Positions 57,220-64,000 of a stretch of 64,000 nt of DNA are shown one piece after another (positions within the stretch are counted from its first letter, which is position 1; every line of letters begins with the position of its first letter). The notes beneath the pieces were generated by a model, which was not told the origin of the DNA, searched no databases, and saw only the letters and a program-made list of their open reading frames with translations. The translations under genes and the position numbers were made by a program. This stretch comes from Schistosoma haematobium (lineage: Eukaryota; Platyhelminthes; Trematoda; Strigeidida; Schistosomatidae): NCBI RefSeq assembly GCF_000699445.3, contig NC_067197.1, forward strand, positions 25,093,809-25,157,808, written 5' to 3'.

Positions 57220-57337
57220 CTCTTTTGCTTGCCAAGCCAAGTAAGTTCCTCTTCGTACAGTTTTTCCAATTTTATAGTCTGAGCTACATGTTTGGGAATA
57301 GTAAGGCAGTGTTCCGTTCCAATGAATGTCGTTAAGC
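57220..57337 (-). CDS. Unidentified host gene, exon
   Basis: 118 bp between AACATTTAG and GTGAGC. It encodes LTTFIGTEHCLTIPKHVAQT and IKLEKLYEEELTWLGKQK, a well-structured charged segment. Two bases in and two out match the exons on either side. This conserved-looking block is one of the best queries for naming the gene. Confidence 0.68.
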
Positions 57338-58039
57338 CTAAATGTTATTCACTGTTTAAACAAGCCATTTATACTAAAGACAAATTACTTATATATGTAT
57401 GTTTTCTTTCATGATCAATCATTTTAAGTTTCTGTATCTTAGATCTATCTTTTGAGTCCAAAGAGAATGAACCTAATGTTCTGTATGCTAACTTTGACAA
57501 TAGTGTTTATCATAACATGGAAGATCAAACTACTGGGCTGTCAATACAGCGAAAAAGAATATTTTCTTAAAATTGGTCTCCAAGATGTATGTCTTCAAAC
57601 GGAAATTAACTTTATTTCCAATGAGCTGTCAGAAATCAGTTTCCATTGAAGTATTTATTGGTTCGTGCTCCCATCTTCTGATATCGAATCAGCTTCAGCT
57701 CTCAGCAAATTATGGGTATCATAACAACAAATTTACCTTTAGCCAGACCTTTTACATAATATATTTCTCACGGACTTTGGTAATTTTGAATCACTTGATC
57801 AGCTTCATCTTGTCGTAATCTTTTGTTTTAAAAGAGCAGACATACTACTGTCATCAGTCCAATATCTTAGATTTATGCTTGACTAAGATGGAAAACACTG
57901 AGATAAAAAATACATGTATCATACAGAATTTGTCTCCACAAGGGTATATTTTATAACTAACGTTTTATGACCAATTTTAGACTATTTTTCTTACTTTATT
58001 ATGTGATTATATTGCAACACAATAAATTTTAATTTCAAT

Positions 58040-58385
58040 GGTTAAGATCATGAGTCAATTGAAGCTAGACCACCATGGAAAACCTGGATGCACTGGATGG
58101 CTGTTTCATCCTATTGTGGGACTCCTCAGCAGTGCGCATCTATGACCCCGCCCCCCCTGCGAGATTCAAACCCAGGACCTACTGGTTTCGCGCTCGAGCA
58201 CTTAACCACTAGACCACTGAGCCGGCCGTCATCTAACGGTGTTAATGTCTAACTTCAACTAATCCACGTAATTGAGCGACACATCCACCATTGTCTTCAG
58301 TGAGTTACTACCTCACAACAGACCTGGTTGAACTCCACTGATGACTGCTTCTCACTAGAACTCCAGGATATACCTCGTGAATTGT
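58040..58385 (-). repeat. Hammerhead SINE (Smα type), full-length copy
   Basis: The minus strand shows a 5' region (CACTGAAGACAATGGTGGAT), a tRNA-like head (GGCTCAGTGGTCTAGTGGTT, B box GGTCCTGGGTTTGAATCTC), the hammerhead and the tail. It lies in the intron between 57337 and 58509. Confidence 0.78.
58085..58140 (-). ncRNA. Hammerhead ribozyme, eroded
   Basis: CTGAGGA and GAAA cores are intact, but stem II ends in a G-U pair (GTCC/GGAT) and the stem III arms (ACA/CAT) no longer pair fully. Cleavage activity is probably reduced or lost compared with 10205-10260. Confidence 0.7.
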
Positions 58386-58508
58386 CTTTAAGAGTAAAAT
58401 AAACGTTTTACCAAAATATTTTTAGTTTTGCTTTTATAATATAATAAAATGATGAAGTTTAAAATGGAAATAAAAATAACCAAAAAAAGAAAACAAACTA
58501 ACTTATAC

Positions 58509-59164
58509 TTTTATTAAGCCAACAACGTTCATCTATCATAGTGTATGGAGAATAATTCATTTGTACATTTGGATTAATTGCTATTTGTGAAGTGGATAAA
58601 AATGAATTATGCCCAGGTTTATGATATAAAGAATATTGTGTTGGATTTGAAGTACACCAACATGTATTTTGTATTGGTTGATTTGATGATATACCAATTG
58701 TACTTGAACTCATTGGGTAACAGATATCATTACTATTATTGTCATTATTATCATCAATATTAATATGTTTATCAATAGAATGATAATGATCATTTTCCAC
58801 CATGTCAGTAATCTCATTTATTCTATAATCTGAATTATTTTTTGTCAATATTATTGATGGTGATGTACTTAAAGAATTTTGTCCAGGTGATTGATACCAT
58901 GTTCGTGGCCTATTTCTTGGTATACTTAGACTATTTGTATTGAATACAGTATCAGTGTTACTATCTTCAGATTCACTCATCACTTCTGACCAAATTGATT
59001 GTTCTGGTTTTTCAGTATAATTTAAACTTTCACTTAGTTTTGTATTGAAACTGTGATTTTTTGGTTCATTTTTAATTTCATGTCTTATTCGTTCAAGACC
59101 CATTACTCTTGGCAAAGAACTATCTGATGATGAACTCAGTGGTCTACGTCTCACGTAAATTGGT
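58509..59164 (-). CDS. Unidentified host gene, large low-complexity exon
   Basis: 656 bp from a TTCAAAG acceptor to a GTATAAGT donor, encoding PIYVRRRPLSSSSDSSLPRV and then a long Ser/Asn/Asp-rich disordered region (NIDDNNDNNSNDI). One base in and one base out match 60037 and 57337. Such tracts are common in schistosome regulatory proteins. No domain was recognised. Confidence 0.72.
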
Positions 59165-59196
59165 CTTTGAATGTGATAAAAAGAAAATTTATGGTG

Positions 59197-59198
<2 letters not shown>

Positions 59199-59243
<45 letters not shown>
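59199..59243. repeat. (TA)n microsatellite
   Basis: About 22 TA units, just upstream of the exon acceptor at 59165. Confidence 0.9.
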
Positions 59244-59246
<3 letters not shown>

Positions 59247-59569
59247 AGAAATTATTAATTGAATTTCATTATTATCACTGACTGAGGTTATCAATTGAAC
59301 TACTTAAAAGAAGGGAGCAACATACTGAGATTTCATAGTATTTTGAAATTCCTTATCATTTATTCATACAGTTTAAGAAAGATCCTTTTTAGGTTAAACA
59401 TGTATGTGTTTTTAAAAATCTATGTATCAAAGAATACGTACATTTATGTAATGCTTATTTCATGGTCCACGATTAGCAGAAGTAAAAGTCTAACTGAAAG
59501 AGCTCTATAAAGGTTTACTGTTATATCTAGAGCTTATATTCTGATATGACGCGTATAACTTGAGCACTT

Positions 59570-59830
59570 GAACGTTAGAACCTTTGCAAGTCACAATGAG
59601 AAGATAGAAGACTGTCAGGTATTTATAGTTTTTAGTAAAGACGAAATCATCATTATAGCTATCCAATCCGCACACTGGGGGTTATTAGCATTGTCCAATC
59701 GAGAAGCTACACCCAGAGGTTCTAGAATATTCTTCCAAAAATGGTTGGATGAAATATCCTCGGCTCTTTCTGAGCTTCTTAAGGCTTCCTCGAGTTTACC
59801 CGTGGACCGTCCTCATATATAATAATTTGT
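59570..59830 (-). repeat. Dispersed ~240-bp repeat, copy 2
   Basis: Reverse-oriented relative of 15550-15790, with matching blocks in the same order. It lies in the intron between 59164 and 60037. Confidence 0.6.
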
Positions 59831-60036
59831 GACTATAGCGATCTCTAATTAGATGAGGTTGCAGATTGATGTAAGTATCACTAGAAAGAAATAACTGAAT
59901 AAATCTTCTTTCTCCTCATTATCAGTTATTTTTTGCTAATTTTATTTTTCAGTGAAAACATTTCAGAATCAGTCATATCTTCACAAAATAAATATTCGAA
60001 AATAAGCTGATACATGTTTAAGCAATCCGTACTTAC

Positions 60037-60203
60037 TGAAGATCAGCTGCTGGTGGAAAGAACACATAATCTGTATCGAGTTTTATTGCACTAAATCCCT
60101 TTGTTCTAATTAATTCGAGCATTTGACGAACTGTATGTTGTAGCGCTGTCAATATTTGTACACGAAAACCTGGACGATTACCAGCTTGTTCCCATGAATC
60201 AAA
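60037..60203 (-). CDS. Unidentified host gene, conserved-looking exon
   Basis: 167 bp between CATTTTCAG and GTAAGT. It encodes FDSWEQAGNRPGFRVQILTA, LQHTVRQMLELIRTKGFSAI and KLDTDYVFFPPAADL, then two bases of the next codon. This is the most structured segment of the gene and the best query for identification. Exit phase matches 59164. A possible further upstream exon at 60679-60731 (DNNLWNLDDLHVKSIVQ) has a good donor but leaves two bases where none are needed, so it is not joined here. Confidence 0.72.
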
Positions 60204-60794
60204 CTGAAAATGAGATGTATGTAAAAGATTTAATATAAATTAGTCTATTGTACATGATGGCTGTATATTATTTTTTTGCAACATATTTGGAATAATTATC
60301 TTTTCATTGATCCATTGTTGTGGCATATTAAATTACTTAACGTAATCCTAATCATACGATTGAGTTATTGGTATCGAACGACTAAATTGGAAAGAAAAAA
60401 GAGTCCTAATCATTAACGCTTTAAAAATTCATTATTGTTATACTCGTTAGATTGCAAAATGTTATTCTTTGAGAGGTTTGAATTATAATCATTTTTCTTT
60501 ATTTATACTTCATTTCAGAAACATTTATGTCATCCATTTGCACATGAAGCTACTCAGTGCATTATTATATTGGAGTATATACATGGTTGATTCTTTTATA
60601 TTATTCGGCTTTTACATAGCTGATAGCTTATCTGTTAGTATTTTCTTGGACTTGAAGTAAGCTGTATAATATGTATACCTTTGCACGATACTTTTGACAT
60701 GAAGATCATCAAGATTCCATAGATTGTTATCCTTAAAATAATACAATGAACATTTGCATCGTTGATCTTAAGTTTAATTCGAGAAGAAATAACA
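60204..60794. other. 5' intron or upstream region
   Basis: It contains the candidate mini-exon 60679-60731 on the minus strand; otherwise nothing recognised. Confidence 0.35.
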
Positions 60795-61490
60795 CTCTGT
60801 ACTGCCCGTGAGCTCAAACTGAAACAGGTGGTTTTCTTAGGGTTCACTCCTCGAGCCTTCGACCTGAAGGTCCAGTCCACAACGCAGTGCAGCAACGTTA
60901 AGAGATGCAGTCTCATGGTAGCCGGTTACCAATAATTGGTACCTACACCATTTGTTCCTTCAAGATCTTGGAGCCCACGTGCACCAGTAGTTTGGAATCA
61001 GGGTTTTCCAACTTCCATAGGTGTGTCCTCCGGCGAGACTATAATTTATGGACGAACCAATCAAGTTTAAGATAACAGGTCTCGGATTTTGGCGCGAAAC
61101 TCACCCATCTATTTGGCTAAATAGAGTTTTGGCATTATAGTTGATGTCAGTTCGTGATGAAACCTTTAAGTGTAATTCCTAACCCTAACCATCAACTGTA
61201 AATCATAATTCTAATTCCTCACGCTGGTTTATAACCCTCGTTTGGTCTTAGTTATTGGGTGAACGCTCTCAAGGTTACTTCAGCGTCGCTAATGGCCGTA
61301 CATACACACTAACCCTGTTAAAGCTCGGAACGTTCGCTGTTCGTCCTCTCAATTTCGTGAACAACAGCCCGCCGCGAGAAGGCAGTGAGTAGAACTTCCC
61401 TGGCGATGGTTATATACAAGTGGCTATGTGAGAGCATTTCGTGAATGAGAGTGGACTCTCCTCACCCTCGACCGTACTAGGAAATTTGGA
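60795..61490 (-). repeat. R1 dispersed repeat split by repeat F
   Basis: The left part (60795-61024) and right part (61306-61490) follow the antisense R1 order seen at 26700. They are separated by about 280 bp that belong to repeat F. Confidence 0.68.
61025..61305. repeat. Dispersed repeat F nested in R1
   Basis: It interrupts R1 and shares TTTTGGCGCGAAAC and the next ~60 bp with 30940-31260. The right part has two short CCTAACCCTAACC motifs, too short to be telomeric. Confidence 0.5.
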
Positions 61491-62639
61491 GGGCAACACT
61501 CTGTATATAATTCAAAACCTTCGAAATAGCAATACATGAAAATGTATATTGTTATGTATATGTGTTACTAAGTATATAAGTATATGAAAACAGTTATCTG
61601 TTGTCCAACCAATCAAAATAGAATCACAGAAACTTTGTTTAGCTCAGGATAATGAGATCGTATTTCTTTCTAAGTTGAAAGTCGCTTCAACAAAGCACAA
61701 ATGAACTATAGTCTTTTTTCCATCTTTTTATCACTTCTTTATAGGTTTACCAAAGAGCTACTTTAGGTCTTCAGAAATACACGTACGAAGTTAGTTTTTA
61801 TTTGGAGGCTTATATTTAATTGAAATATTTTAACTTATATTTCTTAATAGAAATTCACTTGATTGCAAATTCCAACTATAGAATGATTTTTAAAATTTCA
61901 ATTATAATAAGTCAAAAGTAATACAGTTACCTACTTACAACGCTGGTTCCTAGTGTTAGGTTATTGTAGAATGAAAAACGTTCACTACCAACACGATAGT
62001 TGAATATAAAATGTTAGGTCTTTTGTATGCTGGTAAGTGCATATTTTCATGAGTATGTTTTATGGTTTATTAGTTCATTTAGCAATTAAAACCTTAAAAC
62101 TGAACTATTCTCCAAAAGCTGTCTAACTAACTAATTACAACTTCTGTCTTAAACCTTATATTTTTATCCAGCTAGTGTAAAAGAAAAGTGTTAGTGTAAA
62201 AACCAACAAGTTTCATACTATTCTTATAGTCTAGCTAACTCGATATAATCAAAAGTGAAATGCTGATTACGTTTAATGAATTCAGAAGCTATATACAGAA
62301 TTAATCTCAAATGTTTAATGGAATGTATCTGGCTTTATAGATAAAATTAAAACAAAGGTAGGAAAAAATATTATGAAAAACATTAGTTATATCTCGTTTT
62401 CTTTTTTTGTTTTCTGCTCTATATTATAATTTAGTATTTGTAATGAAGGCTGTTTAAGCTAAACAACATTCATTATCTTTCAGTTATCATTTTGACAAGA
62501 AATGATTTTAATTAAAGATACTTCAGTAGACGATCTTATATATATTTTTTCTTGAATATAATACAGAAAAACAGAGAGATGATCATATTCATTATTATTA
62601 CGTAATCAATAGGTAGTTGTTTAAATTAAAATGTTTCAC
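61491..62639. other. AT-rich DNA, nothing recognised
   Basis: No supported feature. Confidence 0.35.
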
Positions 62640-63066
62640 CAGTTGAGATCATGAGTCAATTGAAGCTAGACCACCATGGAAAACCTGGAAGCACTGGATG
62701 GCTGTTTCATCCTATTGTGCGACTCCTCAGCAGTGCGCATCCATGACCCTGTCCCCTTGCGAGACTCGAACCCAGGACCTCTCAGTCTCGCCCCAGGCGC
62801 TTAACCAACTAGACCACTGAGCCGGCCGTCATCTAACGATGTTAATGTCTAACTTCGACTAATCCACGCAATTGAGCGACACATCCACCATTGTCTTCAG
62901 TGAGTTACTACCTCACAACAGACCTGGTTGAACTCCACTGATGACTGATTCTCACTAGAATTCCAGGATATATCTCTTGAAGCCAGTCCCACAATAGAAC
63001 GAAACGGCCGTCCAGTGCTTCCAGGTTTTCCATGGTGGTCTAACTTCAATTGACTCATGATTTCAG
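62640..63066 (-). repeat. Hammerhead SINE with reversed second tail
   Basis: 62640-62984 is a full minus-strand unit like 58040. At about 62985 the sequence switches to a plus-strand copy of the hammerhead end and tail (62985-63066), giving inverted terminal arms of roughly 80 bp. The tRNA-like head (box B-like GGTCCTGGGTTCGAGTC) is retained. Confidence 0.78.
62684..62740 (-). ncRNA. Hammerhead ribozyme, eroded
   Basis: CTGAGGA and GAAA cores are present, but stem II has a C-to-G change (GTCG against GGAT) and stem III is mismatched. It is probably inactive. Confidence 0.65.
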
Positions 63067-64000
63067 TCAGGGTAAATTAAAATGTGACTGAAGTTTTCAA
63101 GTGTTTATTCTTTAAAGAGTGCAAAAACATCTTTGTATATTATCTAACAATAATAAGTAATTTTGATTCAGTTCCATTGTTTAGGTAACGAGATCATAAT
63201 CATATTTACATTTATATTTTTATAAGGTAATAATAGATGAACTTTGGAAAGTATTCATTCAACTGAATAAAAATTTATTCTAACTAAAATTTCTACATAA
63301 TGTAATCAATGTTCTTGAAAGTTCTCTATAACATTCCTAGAAAGATATTGATTAAATTTGGTAAATGTAATCATAAGCAAAAGGAATAAATAAATTTTTA
63401 AGAAAATTAAAGATATATCTTATTAGATTTTTAAGTTGATATAATTTAATACTCCAGTAGAACATAAAAGACTTTTGGATGTTACTAACTAAGAAGAAAT
63501 TGATCGGTATATTTTAAATCACTTAAGTTTAAAAGTCATATGTACGCTGATTTGAATCTATGTATCTACCATTCGAGTTGTTCTGATTGTCGGTTGGGAT
63601 AACTTTAATAGCCCGGGGTCTGACTCCAAGTAGATCGTATGAATGATTACTGTCATAATGTATATGTCGCCTATCCTCGTATATAATCATCGAATTAAAT
63701 CGCGTTAGTCAGTAACGGAATTAGATAAGTCAAATAACGAGAATGGACTTTTGAATACATATATTTTGTATATGAAGTGAATGGAATAGAGCGAAGCGAA
63801 ACGACGAGCAGTGGAAATGGCGGATAATTCAAATTCATTTAATCAAGCGTTGAACAATATTTATAGTCACACAAATTTAAGTTACAGGCATGTGATGAAT
63901 AGGATAAGAAATGTGCACACATATGCGCTCATATAAAAACAGTCAAGATTGATAAGCGAATAATTAACAAGGTCAAAATATGACTAGAGTAGAATGAGTA
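63067..64000. other. AT-rich DNA, nothing recognised
   Basis: No coding frame, RNA gene or repeat was supported to the end of the window. Confidence 0.35.

Noticed and set aside
57000..57220. Additional exon between 56856 and 57220
   Set aside because: Both neighbours already join in phase and no frame with splice sites is present.
58140..58225. A tRNA gene
   Set aside because: A- and B-box-like sequences are present, but no closed acceptor stem; it is the tRNA-like head of the hammerhead SINE.
61170..61190. Telomere-like CCTAACCCTAACC motif (also near 48846)
   Set aside because: Only one or two repeat units inside dispersed repeats, with no array.
1..64000. CRISPR array, bacterial operon or prophage
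   Set aside because: No regularly spaced direct repeats; genes are spliced and retroelements are of animal type.

Overview
The window looks like nuclear DNA of a blood fluke (Schistosoma or a close trematode relative). It is strongly AT-rich. It carries a CsRn1/Boudicca-type Gypsy element primed by tRNA-Trp, tRNA-headed short repeats with a hammerhead ribozyme (the Smα type known from schistosomes), Penelope-like elements, RTE- and CR1-like LINEs, and split genes with long, repeat-filled introns. No bacterial features, rRNA genes, CRISPR arrays or free-standing tRNA genes were seen.

Layout. 1-3.9 kb: fragments of LINE, Penelope-like and SINE elements. 3.97-20.3 kb: two exons of a NUDT1/MTH1-type Nudix hydrolase on the minus strand, joined by a 15.7-kb intron. 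That intron holds a young 4.48-kb Gypsy element (4713-9192), a hammerhead SINE (10154-10357), a 6.7-kb structure with near-identical ~590-bp inverted arms (10771-17443), a CR1-like fragment and an unassigned exon-like ORF. 23-36 kb: decayed RTE, CR1-like and Penelope-like elements, a possible solo LTR, a few exon-like ORFs, and an exon of a protein resembling transposon-borne DUF4218-type proteins. 36.5-41.8 kb: a complete Boudicca-like element with identical LTRs, inserted in older repeat DNA. 41.8-48.1 kb: stacked wrecks, namely a DUF4218-like pseudogene, a Gypsy pol wreck, a CR1-like LINE split by a Penelope-like element with inverted ends, and LTR remnants. 49.2-52.7 kb: two copies of a ~500-bp repeat, LINE endonuclease fragments, and the 3' exons of a small plus-strand gene. 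53.5-60.2 kb: a minus-strand host gene, not identified, with six exons whose splice phases chain together to a stop codon. 60.7-64 kb: repeats, including a second clear hammerhead SINE with a fold-back layout.

How it fits together. Host coding sequence is sparse: two genes are well supported and two or three exon-like pieces are tentative. Most of the rest is transposable-element history. Both full LTR elements have LTRs that read as identical and 4-bp target duplications (GTAT, AGCT), so both inserted recently, yet each has broken pol frames. The most interesting signals are the hammerhead SINE copies carrying a reversed copy of their own 3' tail, and the large inverted repeat inside the NUDT1 intron. 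All calls come from reading the sequence; no alignments or database searches were run.
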